Part shown: positions 43,719 to 56,261 of the stretch, piece after piece
How positions within the stretch are numbered: position 1 is the stretch's first letter
Layout: every line of letters starts with the position of its first letter
DNA from: Bactrocera neohumeralis
Lineage: Eukaryota; Arthropoda; Insecta; Diptera; Tephritidae
DNA length: 64,000 bases
Direction: 5' to 3'
Assembly: GCF_024586455.1 (NCBI RefSeq)
Contig: NC_065923.1
Coordinates: 38,240,370-38,304,369 of the forward strand
Notes under the pieces: model-generated
Databases searched by the model: none
Seen by the model: the letters and a program-made list of their open reading frames with translations, nothing else
What the model was told of the DNA's origin: nothing
Program-made: the position numbers and the translations under genes

Positions 43719-45115
43719 AAGGGTGATCCATTTCGAGCTTGCCTATTGTTTTTTAAGAGAAAACAGAGAAACTTCAATTTAATGGGGAATATTTATTATC
43801 TTTATTACCATTTGCAAGAACACTCTTTGGTATTTATTTTTTGAAAATTATCTCTTTCAAATGTTGGCCGCGGCTACATCTCAAATGGTCCATCCGTTGA
43901 GTCCAATTTTCGATGACTCGTTCGACAATTTTGACTGACGACTGGTGAATGGCACGCGTGCTGTTTTGTTCCAAAATCTGAATCGAGGCGGGATTGTCCG
44001 CATAGATTTTCGATTTCACATATTCCCACAGGAAAAATTCTAACGGTGTGGTATTACACGATATTGTTGACCAATCGACCGGCACAAAACGTGAAATTAT
44101 CTGCTCATGAAGTATTCTCTCAGTAAATCCATTGAATGATGCGATGTATGGGAAATGGCTCTAAATGTCACCGAAATCTCGAGCTTCACGGCACAAAACG
44201 TGAAATTATCTGCTCATGAAGTATTCTCTCAGTAAATCCATTGAATGATGCGATGTATGGGAAGTGGCTCTAAATGTCGCCGAAATCTCGAGCTTCATAT
44301 TTCAGGCATCAAATAGTCGGTTATCATAGCGCGATAACGGTCGCCATTACGGTTACGTTCTCAACGGCATAATTTTTGAAAACAAAAAATGGACCGATGA
44401 TTTCACCGTCTTACAAACAACACCAAACCGTTGTTTTGTTTAGATAAAATGACAGCTCTCGAATCTCTTCAGGTTATTCTTCCTTCGTGCATACCAATCG
44501 AGTCAAAAATGGGCCTCATCGCTGAACAAAACTTGGCTCGGAAACGTCGAATCTTCTTGGAACTATTCAAGAGCTATACTATAACTAGAACTATACATAG
44601 AGCGAAGCGTTAATGCTTGGTAAGATCGAGCGGCTTCAGTTTTCGCACAAGCTGTATTTTGTACGTTTTCAATTTAAGATCTCGACGTTAGATGCGCCAA
44701 GTTGTGCCATACGTCAGTTCGAGTTGCTGCGAACGGCGTCGGATCGATTATTCACGGTCTTCGTGTACACTCTCAGTTACGGCTGCTATATTGTCTTCAC
44801 GGCATGCTGGACGTGGTCTATTCGGTCGAATATTATCCGGTAATGAATGTTGGGTCTCAATATGGGTGATGATGTTGCGAATAGTACGCTCAGAGGACCA
44901 ATTATGTTGACCATAAGTTGAGCGAAGTGCGCGAAACAAATTCTTCACAGAACGTGAATTTTCGTAATAAAGTTGGGCGGGTTGTAAACGCTGTTCAGGT
45001 GTAAGTCTTTCCATGATGAAATGCCAAAAAGTACTGAACAAAAATAACATGACAGCTTGACACGACTCACGCGTCATATGTCAAAAAAAAGGGTATTGTA
45101 AAAGGTCCGTCTTTT
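43719..45115 (-). mobile_element. DUF4817-type mariner-like element, near full length, dead
   Basis: Low-coordinate end AAGGGTGATCCATTTCGAGC is the expected element terminus. On the minus strand the transposase starts at 45017 (MERLTPEQRLQPAQLYYENS, LRALRSTYGQHN, RPRPACREDNIAAVTESV), continues through broken frames (LIFDSIGMHEGR, GDRYRAMITDYLMPE), LHEQIISRFVPVDWS and ends EFFLWEYVKSKIYADNP, RMDHLRCSRGQHLKEIIFKK at 43837. A 109-base tandem duplication interrupts it at 44081-44298. The final catalytic region TPLDYF has become TPLEFF, losing the Asp. Confidence 0.8.
44081..44298. repeat. 109-bp tandem duplication inside a transposon
   Basis: GGCACAAAACGTGAAATTAT starts at 44081 and again at 44190; two adjacent units differ at only about two positions (GGGAAATGG/GGGAAGTGG and GTCACCG/GTCGCCG). 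The second unit ends at GAGCTTCA near 44298. Confidence 0.9.
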
Positions 45116-45119
45116 GAAT

Positions 45120-47270
45120 CAACCTATTGAGTCCATGTTGGCAGCTCTTAGCTATTTATAGTCGCCGTAAAAATTTAACGATCAAAAGCGAGTTCTTATA
45201 TAGAGTCATTGGTATTTGTGAAGGTTTCGTCATTATTTGCTTATCAGTTTTTTTCTACAAAGAATCCATTTCGCAAAAAAAATTATAAAAAAGACGGCAA
45301 GCGCCGTGGAAAAAAAGTAAAAGCTTTTTAAAGGCAGGTTGGCTTATTTATTTTAAGCCAACAACCGTTTTTACTATGCTCTATATAATTTTAATTAACT
45401 CGTGTGCTATGTGGGCGTTAGTAAACTAGGTCAGAAGTGTGTTAACGACGAAGTCTCACAAAAACCACCACGCATCAGAAATAGACACGCCTGAACCAGA
45501 CCACTTACATGTTTGGCTACTTAAATATGTCTGTAGGTATGTATGTATAGACATATGTATTTTTATCGTAATAACATTTTGTTATTGCGGCTCTTATCGC
45601 CGGCTTTATCCACATTATAAGCATGCCAACACATTGCTGACGGACAGACAAAGAGTTCGAAAATCAACAGAAAGTGAAAATTCAATTGAGATTTGATGGC
45701 AAATAGGCGGCTGGCTGGCTTGCTGGCTGGCTTGCGTCTTGATAGCCAGGCAGACAAATGCAGGCACTTCGCCATACGCGCAGACATGTACACACACGTG
45801 CATATGTACAAATGTGGCATGTGAATACGCTTGAGTGCCACAAGCACGCCGCGACGCAGAGTGGGCATACGCGTATGGGTATTTTGGAGCTGACACAGCT
45901 GTCTACATACTGTTGTCTACATACAGTTAGACACTCGTGTGTACCTGTGTTTCCATGTAACTATGCGGTTTGGTGCGTAAAAGCTTGCTTGCCCAAAGTG
46001 GGCGTCCGTTAATGAGCTACCGTTTACGTTCGTGATTAGAGCGAACGTCAGGCGGCGCGCTTTGGCCCAACGGACAGCAACAATGCGCTGAAGTTTGTCA
46101 AATATGGAAGGCGTTGTAAAGCCTACTTGCGTATGTGTGTTTGTAAGTGTGTTCTTCTTTTTGTTTGTGTGTGTTGACGCGCTAGAAATGCTCAAACAAG
46201 GCACGTCAACGGAGAACTTGTCAGCACTCGCAGTGTTTTTGTTGATTTTAAACGTTTTTTGTTGTTGCTTAGAAAGCGCGTGCGCGCATCTCGGCTCGTG
46301 GGCGTTTCTCGTTGTTGTTGTAACTTTTATTTTCGCTTTGGTTAATTTTTCAAATTTCTGCTGTTAATTTAATTTATTTTTATTTATTGTAAATTTTGTT
46401 TGTTTGTTTTGTTTCGTCTTTCGTCCATCACTTTTTTGTTGACTCAGCGGCCACGCTGGTAACCAGCTGCTGTCCGCCGCTGTCAGCGAGTGCGTGTCGA
46501 CGCGTTGTTAACTTTCTTGCCATCGCTCGCTCTGTAATGGCAAAAACATTGCTCACATTAACGCAGTTGGTCATTAAAACAATAATAAAGTAACAACAAA
46601 TGCGTGGCGTGTCTTGGCGCAGGCAGTGAAAAGCAACATACATTCAAGATGACTGTTGTTATGATGTCTCCTGTTGTTGCTGTTGTATAAAAAAGCAAAA
46701 ATAAAAGCTTTTGGTCTTAGCTGCCTGGAGTTGGTTATATTATCGGCCTCATAATTGTTTAACTTGAATTGTTTGTACACAAACACTGAGCACACACGCA
46801 CACGCCTGCGCGCATATGTACAACTAGTTAAATGCGGCCGAGCATGCGCAGACATATTTAATTCGTCGTAATAAACAACTGGACAATTGCACATATGCAG
46901 ACAAAACATTGCATTTAACATTTTATACATTTTAATTGTTGAATTGCACAAACAAATGCTGAACATGCATGGAGTGCTTCTCTTTGTCTTCATATGCGTT
47001 TGACGCCATTTCATTGCACTTATCAGCGCATACCTTAAAATTGTGAAGTGATTTTTATGTCTGACTTATTTATAAGTACATATATATATATTTCATAGAA
47101 ATGACCTACCTTACTAAACTGATTATGATGGATGATGGATTTTTAAGCAACTGATATTTTCATATATATAAACAACTCTTTATGCCATATGAGGTGTCAG
47201 ATTTAATGCCTGTACCATAATTAGTTATTGAGTCATTGTACAGTTTAGGAGCTTTCCATATAATCGTTAT
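45120..47270. other. Unique GC-richer spacer
   Basis: Even base composition from 45400 to 47040 with GTGTGT/CACACA and TTGTTG tracts. Several frames of 80-150 codons occur on both strands (for example 46574-47014), but their Cys/His/Thr-rich residue mix reflects microsatellites. No exon could be defended. Confidence 0.4.
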
Positions 47271-47275
47271 GTCTA

Positions 47276-47975
47276 TAATGATATTGATATCATCGGCCTC
47301 AACACCCGCGCCATTAGTTCTACTTTCTCCAGACTAGACAAGGAAGCAAAGTTTGCAGTGAAGAAGGGCAAGACGAAATATCTCCTGTCATCAAACAAAC
47401 AGTCGTCGAACTCTGACGTCACTGTTGACAGTCATAACTTTGAAATTGTAGATAGTTTCGTATATTTGGGAACCAGCATAAACACCACCAACAATGTCAG
47501 CCTGGAAATCCAAAGCAGGATAACTCTTGCCAACAGGTGCTACTTCGGACTGAGTAGACAATTGAAAAGTAAAGTCCTCTCTTGACGAACAAAATAAGTC
47601 GATCATAATTCCCGTCGTGCTATTCCGTTGGCTGTGGCGAATACCGCATTCGATGGAACGATGAGCTGTACGAGATATACGACGACATTGACAGAGTTCA
47701 GCGAATTAAAAGACAGCGGCTACGCTGGCTAGGTCATGTTGTACGAATGGACGAAAACACTCCAGCTCTGAAAGTATTCGACGCAGTACCCGCCGGGGGA
47801 AGCAGAGGAAGAGGAAGACATCCACTCCGTTGGAAGGACCAGGTGGAGAAGGACCTGGCTACGCTTAGAATATCCAATTGGCGCCACGTAGCGAAAAGAA
47901 GAAACGACTGTCGCGCTGTTGTTAACTCGGCTATAATCGCATAAACGGGGTCTACGCCAGTAAAGAAGAGGAAGA
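47276..47975 (+). mobile_element. RTE/BovB-like non-LTR fragment, internally deleted
   Basis: Starts within the reverse transcriptase active site (..DIDIIGLNTRA), reads KKGKTKYLLSSNKQSS, FEIVDSFVYLGTSINTTNN, TLANRCYFGLSRQLKSKVLS, then jumps to IRWNDELYEIYDDIDRVQRI, GHVVRMDENTPALKVFDAVP, HPLRWKDQVEKDLATLRIS and ends with a GTAAAGAAGAGGAAGA tail. About 110 bases covering the YGAEAW...IYGP segment are missing. Confidence 0.8.
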
Positions 47976-47979
47976 CCCT

Positions 47980-48484
47980 AAAAAGAATTGCGGACTCGCC
48001 AAAATTAATAAATCTTCTGAGAAACGATTGTTTACAATTTCCAGTAATTTCATAGTACTCGTGTACAGACGAGAAGAGGCGCGTATGAAAGGATGTATTT
48101 AAATAAAGAACATGGTGTCCATATCTGAACCTGTACTGCCGTTTTAACAAAGTGTAACATGTTTTAAGATTTTAGTATTATTCGAAGATCCAACTTTGAA
48201 CTCCTATAGCACTCTCAAGTAAGTTTGACCGAAAGATGTTATACCCCAACTGAAAGTTAGATTATGTGCACATTTTTTATTTCGAAATTTGAAAGTAGAT
48301 GTTTAGATTTTGAAGACTAACTTCGAAAAAATCAATATGCAATATGAAAAGATGTGACGATAATTTCAGACGTTGTCTGAGAAACGGCCTTAAGTACAAC
48401 AAAGTTTTTCAGACTAACTATCGTTACTTTCATTCAAGCAATTACAACCGCATACATAATGTTTCTAGTAACTGCATTGTAATT
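47980..48484. other. Spacer, no gene seen
   Basis: AT-rich DNA between a non-LTR tail and repeat H; nothing readable. Confidence 0.3.
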
Positions 48485-50385
48485 ATACTCTGAACAGGGT
48501 ATATTAGGTGCGAGTGGCAGCGTGGCGAGCTGAGTAGATATGTGATTTCCGTCGTATATACTAATGTGCCTAAAAAATAAGGTGACATTGTATTTATTTT
48601 GAAAATTCTTTATTTATTCTTCCAAATCAATTGCATCCCCTTCAAAGTAATCCCCTCCCGATGCAATGCACTTATGCCAACGGATTTTCCAATCTTCGAA
48701 ACACTGGTTGTAGTCACTTTCCGGGATGGCCTTCAGTTCCGTCTTCGCTGCGGCTTGAATCTCCTCTATCGTATAAAAACGGTGTCCCCGGAGCGGTCTT
48801 TTGAGCTTGGTGAACAGCCAGAAGTCGCACGGCGCCAGATCAGGTGAATACGGTGGTTGCGGAACGATATGGGTTGAGTTTTCGGCGAAATGATCACGAA
48901 TTACGAGGGCAGTATGGGATGGTGCATTATCGTGGTGTAAAAACCAAGAATTGTCTCTCCACAATTCCGGCCTTTTTAGGCGGATAGCGTTACGCAAACG
49001 ACGCATAACGTTCAAATAATATTCCTTGTTGACTGTTTGATCGGTTGGAAGGAATTAATAATGCATAACACCACGATAATCAAAGAAAACAGTCAACATG
49101 ACCTTGATTTTTGAGCGACTTTGGCGCGATTTTTTTGGTCTCGGCTCTCTTTTGACACGATATTCGCTCGATTGATCGGTTGTTTCGGGGTCGTAAGCAT
49201 AGATCCAAGTCTCATCGCCAGTTATAATGCGTTTCATGACACCCTGGTAGTCGGAAAGCATCGTTTCACACACTTCCACGCGACGCCTTTTTTCCAAAAA
49301 ATTCAATGTTTTCGGTACCAGTCGATATTTGACGCGCTTGAGGCCCAAAATATCCTTCAAAATGGTATTGGCTGAGCCTTTCGATATGCCAACTTCATCA
49401 GCAAGGTCTCTAATTGTTAATCGATGGCTTTTCAACACCAAATCTTTGATTTGTTGAACGTAAGCTTCGTCGGTTGAGGTTGATGGTCGCCCTGGACGCT
49501 CTTCGTCTTCGACACGTTCACGGCCGGCTTGGAACTCACTATACCCTTTGTTTTTTTAGACATAGCCTCATCACCAAAGGCTTTCTGCACCATCGTCAAC
49601 GTATCCGCAGCAGAAAATTGATTCCGTAAACAAAATTTAATGCAAATTCTTTGCTCTACAAATTTCGACATCGCAAAAAAACGAAAAACTCACTTTTAGC
49701 AGCTCACAAAACGACACGTATCTCAAACACTAATGAATATTTTGACATGAAATTTGACATAAATGTGACTGACAGTACTACCAACCTAAAAAAAAATAAT
49801 TCTCCAAATCCTTCTACGCGCGCAGTTTAAATTCAAATGTCACCTTATTTTTTGTATGTGATTAGTCTCTCAGTTTTTGGCATAACGGTTTGAAATTTTA
49901 CAAACGTTCTTTCCTCCCCAAGAAGTTGCTCATTCGTGGGCAACGCCTATATCGGACCGCTTGGTATATAGCTGACATATAAACGCAACGATCAATCTCA
50001 AGTCCTTGTACAGAAAACTCCTTTATTTGTCAAGGTATTTACACGAAATTTGGTATACATTTTTCCTGAAGAATTTCTTTTGGTTTCTGAACAAATTGTT
50101 TAGATCAGACTACTATAGTATGCAGCTGCCATACCAACTGACCGATCAAATCCAAGACTTCATGTGAAAAACTTCTTTATTTGTCGAAAAATCTTCACGA
50201 AATTTGGTTTGATTTATTTTTTAAGGCAACAGTATAATCACTGCAGAAATTTTCCAGGTTGGAGAACTATAGCATATAACTGCCATGCCAATCTGAACGA
50301 ACAAAAATAAGTTCTTATTTGGGAATTATGCTATTTGTGAAGGGTATTCTCGCTGTGCTGCTATCAAAGTTAAGGTTTTTTCATG
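48485..50385 (-). repeat. Repeat H copy split by a mariner
   Basis: The reversed family end (ACTCTGAACAGGGTATATTA at 48488, GGCGAGCTGAGTAGATATGT at 48524) is cut at 48572 and resumes at 49857 with GTGATTAGTCTCTCAGTTTT, the next block in order. It continues through GCCATACCAACTGACCGATC near 50130 and ends near 50385 in GAAGGGTATTCTCGCTGTGC with a decayed hairpin. Confidence 0.75.
48573..49854 (-). mobile_element. Nearly intact mariner element
   Basis: Inverted ends AAAAATAAGGTGACATT (left) and CAAAAAATAAGGTGACATT (right, reversed) lie next to TA. The transposase starts at 49671 (MSKFVEQRICIKFCLRNQFS), shifts frame once near 49550, then reads VEDEERPGRPSTSTDEAYVQ, LTIRDLADEVGISKGSANTI, TGDETWIYAYD, a stop in place of Glu after RGVMHYY-like sequence at about 49053, then NKEYYLNVMRRLRNAIR, FLHHDNAPSHTALV, YSPDLAPCDFWLF and the C-terminus at 48614. 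All three catalytic Asp are intact and the last two are 34 apart. Two lesions separate it from an open frame. It is the best-preserved transposase of the window. Confidence 0.9.
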
Positions 50386-50389
50386 TATT

Positions 50390-52635
50390 TATCATGTTTT
50401 GACGGCGGTCGCTTACATTGTCATTATTATGCGAACAAATGCATCAAGAAAGGGAAAAAAAACTATGTCAGCAAATCGAAGTCACGTAAACTGTGTGACA
50501 TTTCACTCTTCGTGAATTGTAAACAAATGTAAAAAAGTAAAAATAATTATGCATGCAAAGGCATATGCACTTATGTAGTTATATATATACGCCTATAACT
50601 TCATATCATTCCCCACAATATAGCAAACATATACACATGCAATTGTTTAAGTGAAATGGAAATGTTTTGAACCCAACCAACAAACGTTACTCACATTGCA
50701 AAGAACACGACTCAATACTTCAAAAAGACGTTATGGAGCTAAAAAATACGATAACTTTGAACAGTTTTATTTTTGAAGGTCACTTTGACAGCTCCAATCC
50801 ACTTAACTCAACCGAAAAATGTTTCGGGAGCATAGCATAAATCTTCTGTCCAACCTGTCTGTCATATAATATTTTTCGAGCTATCAATTTGGTTTGATGG
50901 GTAGTCAGTTGGTGTAGAAATTAGTTGCGCCCAGCAAAAAGGTGTAAATGACGACTGATTGTCACCATAAGCGAAGAAGGGAAAGTTAAAGTGCATTGCA
51001 ATGCAAATAAAACGAAATGAAGGAGTTTGATAATTGAAATAAAACAATGATAAAGCCACCGAGACCCACCTCAGCTCAAGCAATGCACATAACGGCGGCA
51101 TATTCATACAAAAGTCTATGGGAATACAGTGGCAGCATGCAAATGCATAGCAAAATATGCTTATTTGCGCTTTTACCTTATGTACACACACATATATGTA
51201 TATTTGTATATATAGAAAGAAATCCGATATCACAAATTAACAACTCAACAAAATGACTGCTTTCGAAATTCATTAAGCAAAATCAATTCACAATTCACAA
51301 CGCTGTTACTTTAATTGCACACAATGCACCGCGCACTCGCTCATAATTGTGATTTTAATTTACAAAATTATTTCGATTATTTTGAGCACTTTTTTGCGTC
51401 GGCGCAGAGTGATGACCTCAAGAATGATTTATAGTATGCAAGCGTGTTTAATGAATTCTGGCATTGTTGTTATTTTTTTGCTGTGCGCGCCCAACTAACG
51501 GTGCCAAGCACTCGGCGCGCACATACTAAAGCTGTTATTGCCTTTGGTTTACTACCCAAAAGTGTTTATTAAAAGTCATTATCAGTGCATTAAGAAAATG
51601 TCTAGCAATTGAGTGCTTTCAACAGTGTGAGGTGAGGTAAGGTGGGTACGGGGCGAGCGTTGCTAACATCTTTTGTTTCTCGCCAAATTAATGGACCACA
51701 AGCGCGGCAAACGTGCAACGGTGCATTTCTTTAGACAAAGCAATAATTGGCTTAGAAAATCCAGAAACTTTGAAAACTCCATTAAGACCATATTAATGCA
51801 GCGCGCTACAAGCAACATTAAATAGTTCAAAAAAAATAAAAAATAAAATATGACTGCGGGGAGAATGGACTAAAGTTTAGAAGTTTTCAAACATCATCAA
51901 TTACCTTGTACGATTTTTTTTATATTTTTTACAAGAAAAAAATAAATTAAATAATGGAAAATATAATAATAACAAGTCAATAGAGAGAAGAGCGCGAAAG
52001 AAAGCATTGAAAAAGTAGACAAGAAACAGTAAAAACTTGAGAAAATATTAGAAACATGCCGCAGCTTTCAAGTCACTGAGGAACTGGCGGCGTGCGACGA
52101 GCAGCTTTGACGAATAGTTGAATGGCATAACGGATATTGAATGCAAGCAACAGTTAACTCAAAGCAACAGTAAATAGAATAGACTCAAAATGAATGGCAA
52201 TCAAAATATGAAACACAATGCAGCAGCGGAGGAAAATAAAATGAAAATGTGGGCAAAAAGCCAATGAAAGCTCTAAATAACTCGGCAAACTGAAAGGTTA
52301 AATGACACAAGAGCCGATTGCATTTTGGTCAGCGTCAGCATTTTAGATTTTTTCTGCTTCATGTTTGCTGTGTGCTAAATAGAAGGAAATGACTGTGCAC
52401 AAAAGCAAACGCACTAAAAGTTCATGATTTAACGGTATTATATGCTATCAAAAGTTAGTATTGAGGGAATTTATGAGAAAGACGAAAAATTCTTGATAGC
52501 AAGATCGACAACATTGCAATAAATATAGGTGGATGCAACAATTTGTTTTGTGCTTGGTATATACTTACAATTTTTTGTATAACAGCTGATCAATAATCGT
52601 CTTCAAATAGATACTGAATTGATAAAAAAAACTAT
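50390..52635. other. Unique-looking spacer, no gene seen
   Basis: Balanced DNA around 50860-51760 and A-rich DNA at 51780-52400. Frames such as 50862-51233 (minus) are unsupported. No splice pattern recognised. Confidence 0.4.
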
Positions 52636-52639
52636 ATTT

Positions 52640-52900
52640 TATTACAAAAAAGAACAAATAAGCTGCTATCAAGCTAATAAAAGCATGCCAACGCTTAATC
52701 CAATTTCCATATGCTTGTTATAAGTCTTGGCTGAGATAGCCTTCAATGCCCTTAATGCCTTCAGCGAATTCTGATTTTGACTCATTTTCGAAGCGCTATT
52801 CCCTAGACTGTTGGACAGTTTCGACGTCAGATTCATGAACCCGCGTTTCGTCACCAGTAATAGTTGATGAAAGTAGCGTCCTCATCCTCGTGATTAAATC
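52640..52900 (-). pseudogene. mariner transposase relic with internal deletion
   Basis: The minus strand reads ITGDETRVHESDVETVQQS, the region of the first catalytic Asp, and then runs almost directly into WIKRWHAFISL, the C-terminal signature (W..RW.KCI). The central catalytic region is deleted. Confidence 0.6.
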
Positions 52901-53164
52901 CGCTACCCACATGCTATGTACTTGGTAGCAGATTCAGAGAGGGAAGTCCTGTTTTTAGATGATTTTGAGATGTAAAGTTGAAGCGAAAGCCTCCCTAGAA
53001 AGTATGCTATATTTCTTTTATCACACATTCTGAAGACATTTTTGCTGATGTGAAATTTTCAGTATAATTTCCAGACTTTTGTACTGAGCTCATAGGGACG
53101 CGAGATATGACTTGTATCTTATGTGTTAACCGTTAACTTATTTTATAAGCAGCATGCATGTTTT

Positions 53165-53470
53165 TTATACCCTTAGGAAGGTATATTAAGTTTACCAGAA
53201 GGAAACTACGAATAAAATATATACATTTTTATAAATAATCAGCATGATAAGGTGAGTCGAGCTCAGCTAAACAGTTCAGCCTGTCAACGTGAACTCTTTG
53301 CTCAGTTTTTCTAGATATCGAACTGAAATTTTGCACATATATTTTTCTCTCAAATAAATTGCTCATTTGTAGGAACCACTGTTATGGGATCACAATAGCA
53401 TATAGCTGCCATACAAACTGAACGATCGGACTTAAGCCCTTGTATAGAAGACTTTGTTTGACAAGATATC
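53165..53470 (-). repeat. Dispersed repeat H, partial copy
   Basis: ATAAGGTGAGTCGAGCTCAG, TTTTTCTAGATATCGAACTG, GGATCACAATAGCATATAGC and GCCATACAAACTGAACGATC follow the family order on the minus strand. The hairpin half is missing. Confidence 0.65.
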
Positions 53471-53689
53471 TTGTAATACCAGCTTGGCTGAAAATACGCA
53501 CATTGTATTATATACATATAGATATTTTGTAGTTCGACCCAAATATATTGGAATGTTGAATTTGAAAAATAAATTGAAATAAATTTGAAAATATAAGAGA
53601 GTTACAATATCGTTCAGGAATATATGTATGGATATTTGAAAACTTTGTGCACGCCTCTTAAATGACCGGTTCAACGAGTGACAAATTAA

Positions 53690-54440
53690 TGAGAAGCTTG
53701 TCAAAACTATTTGCGTAAGCACCGAACTCTATTGATCAAAAGAATGCTCGCTGGATAGACATTTAGTGGCAATGAAGTGGTAATCACCGGCACTTAGACC
53801 TATTATGATGCAAAAGATGTTACATAAATGTTGGAGAATGACTATAATGGGCATGTTTATACCATCGATAAACCTTCCTTCGGCCTGACATACAGACTAG
53901 AATTAAATTTACATGAGCTCACTTTTGACCAAAAACAACGACGAGTTGATGATTCGGAGCAGCATGTACAAATGCGCAAACGTAATAAGCCCAAATTTTT
54001 GAGTCGATATGTGACAATGCATGAAACATGTCTGCATCATTTCACTCCGAACACGAAGAACCCACTTCAAATCGAGAAAATATACAACAGTTGGCTGGCA
54101 AGGTTATGGCGTCTGTATTTTGCGGTGCGCATGGAATAATTCTAGTGACTACCTTGAAAAGGAAGGACCACCAAAAGCGTCTGTTACATAACGTTATTTG
54201 CCCATTTGAAGGACAAAGTCGCCAAAAACGGCCGCACCAAAAAAAAAAGTTTCACAAGTCAATGAAAATGATGACAAAAATCCTTGAAATGGGATTCGAA
54301 TTGGTTCCGTAGCCACCGTATTTTCCAGATCTGCTCCCCGGCGACTACTTCCTGTTCTCAGTTCTGAAGAATATGCTCGCTGGTAAGAAATTTTCTTCGG
54401 GTTCTGAAGCAAAGGCACAATCGTACAACAAAAATGGGAT
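53690..54440 (+). pseudogene. mariner transposase relic
   Basis: The + strand gives LTFDQKQRRVDDSEQHVQMR, NKPKFLSRYVTMHETCLHHF (the catalytic MDETW reads MHETC, so the Asp is lost), then in the next frame GKVMASVFCGAHGIILVTTL and LEMGFELVP, and AGKKFSSGSEAK near the end. Same subfamily as 12658-13025. No ends recognised. Confidence 0.75.
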
Positions 54441-54444
54441 GGAA

Positions 54445-55500
54445 TAGTAGAAGGGTCGCTATACTATACTATAACTATGTTGAATAAAAGGAAATTAAAT
54501 TTGAAAAAAAAATATTTTAGTATACTAGACTGTATACTTTTCAATTAACCTGTTATATTGAATAAAAAACCGGATTTCATCAAAAAAATATTATTCGTTA
54601 AATCGACGTGAACTTGTTAGTCTGCTTGCTATATTTTTACATTTTATTGCATTATTTCTCTCTCAACCTACTTTCGGCATTAAAATAATCAGCATTGCTA
54701 CATAGATAAATCCTAATGCTGAAAGGGTGTAATTATTCATCCAATAAAAAAAACATTTATTTTTGCATTTTAGTCATTTTTATCTGGGGTATAATTGAAT
54801 TCGAAAATGCTCTGAATCTTTTTTTCCTAAAACTGAAGTTTCCAATCCTTCACATTTTATAATTTGAGGGAAAGCAAAAGACCAAAATACACACAGAGTT
54901 CTTAAGGGGTTTTATACATTTAGAAAGCCGAAAAAGTGAGTTACCCAGAATTTTTACAGAAAACACTTTTAAATTTATTGATCTCAGTTTAGTCAGTTTA
55001 GTAAAAGTATTTATTTGGAAAGCAACTACAGTTGATCTGCGGGAGCTCCTTTCAAAAAAGACGTTTTACGTGACCACTATATCTCTGAACTCGATCCTCT
55101 GAAATTAAGAAACCAAACAGACTTCGATAAAGTAATGTTAAATCCAGTAAAGAAAATTGAAGGAATAAGAAAAATAAAATTTTTTAATCAAATGGCAGTT
55201 TCTCAAAAAAAGGCGATTTTTGATCAAAATTTCAGCCTTAAATTGTTTATAAAAAAATATTTATATGTGAGAAAAATTCTTAGATTAATTACTAAAAAAT
55301 ATATTTCAGAAGCTCGTGTTACAATTTGAGACTAATCGCTTTAGCCGTTTTCGAGTAATATTGGGCACCGACTTTTAAAACATCATTTTGAGAAAAACTC
55401 GTTTAATAAATGAGATGCACTTCCACGCACTCTGAAACGCATATCCAATTTTCGTGTAACTTCGAAAATATTCACCGGAACAATATGAAATTTTCTGTGT
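54445..55500. other. AT-rich spacer, no gene seen
   Basis: Mostly A/T, with a Lys/Ile-rich chance frame at 55135-55329. Nothing supports a gene. Confidence 0.35.
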
Positions 55501-55504
55501 GTAC

Positions 55505-56258
55505 TCTTAATCGAGCAGGTACAATCTTTCATAAGAGTGTACAGCTGCTGGCGTATGCCGATGATATTGATATCATTGGCCTCAACACCCACGCCGTTAG
55601 TTCTGCTTTCTCCAGACTGGTAAAGGAAGCAAAGCAAATGGATCTGGCAGTGAACGAGGGCAAGACGAAATATCTCCTGACATCAAGCAAACAGTCGTCG
55701 CACTCGCGACTTGGCTCTCAAGTCACTGTTGAGAGTCATAACTTTGAAGTTGTATATAGTTTCGTATATTTGGGAACCAGCATAAACACCACCAACAATG
55801 TCAGCCTGGAAATCCAACGCAGGATAACTCTTGCCAACAGGTGCTACTTCGGACTGAGTAGGCAATTGAAAAGTAAAGTCCTCTCTCGACGAACAAAAGC
55901 CAAACTCTATTAGTCACTCATAATTCCCGTCCAGCTATATGGTGCAGAGGCTTGGACGATGACATCAACTGATGAGTTGACGTTGAGAGTTTTCGAGAGA
56001 AAAGTTCTGCGAAAGATTTATGGTCCTTCGCGCATTGGCAACGGCGAATATCGCATTCGATGGAAAGATGAGCTGTACGAGATATACGATGACATTGACA
56101 TAGTTCAGCGAATTAAAAGGCAACGGCTACGCTGGCGAGGTCATGTTGTCCGAATGGACGAAAACTCTCCAGCTCTGAAAGTGTTCGACGCTATACCCGC
56201 CGGGGGAACTCGAATATAATCGCGTAAGCGGTGTCTACGCCAGTAAAGAAGAAAAAGA
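55505..56258 (+). mobile_element. RTE/BovB-like non-LTR fragment with reverse transcriptase active site
   Basis: From NRAGTIFHKSVQLL through the catalytic YADD box (55554-55565, in LLAYADDIDIIG), MDLAVNEGKTKYLLTSSKQS, FVYLGTSINTTNN, ANRCYFGLSRQLKSKVLSRR, a stop near 55911, then YGAEAWTMTSTDE, VLRKIYGPSR, IRWKDELYEIYDDIDIVQ and GHVVRMDENSPALKVFDAIP. It then skips about 110 bases (GGGGGAACTCGAATATAATC) to the 3' end and a GTAAAGAAGAAAAAGA tail. The upstream two thirds of the element are absent. Confidence 0.85.
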
Positions 56259-56261
56259 TTC

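Noticed and set aside
45600..45760. Possible tRNA or small RNA in GC-rich repeats (GGCTGGCTTGCTGGCTGGCT)
   Set aside because: It is a short GCTG/GGCT microsatellite and cannot fold as a cloverleaf with conserved tRNA boxes.
46574..47014. 146-codon minus-strand frame in GC-richer spacer
   Set aside because: Rich in Cys, His, Met and Thr from CA/TG microsatellites, with no promoter, homology or splice support.
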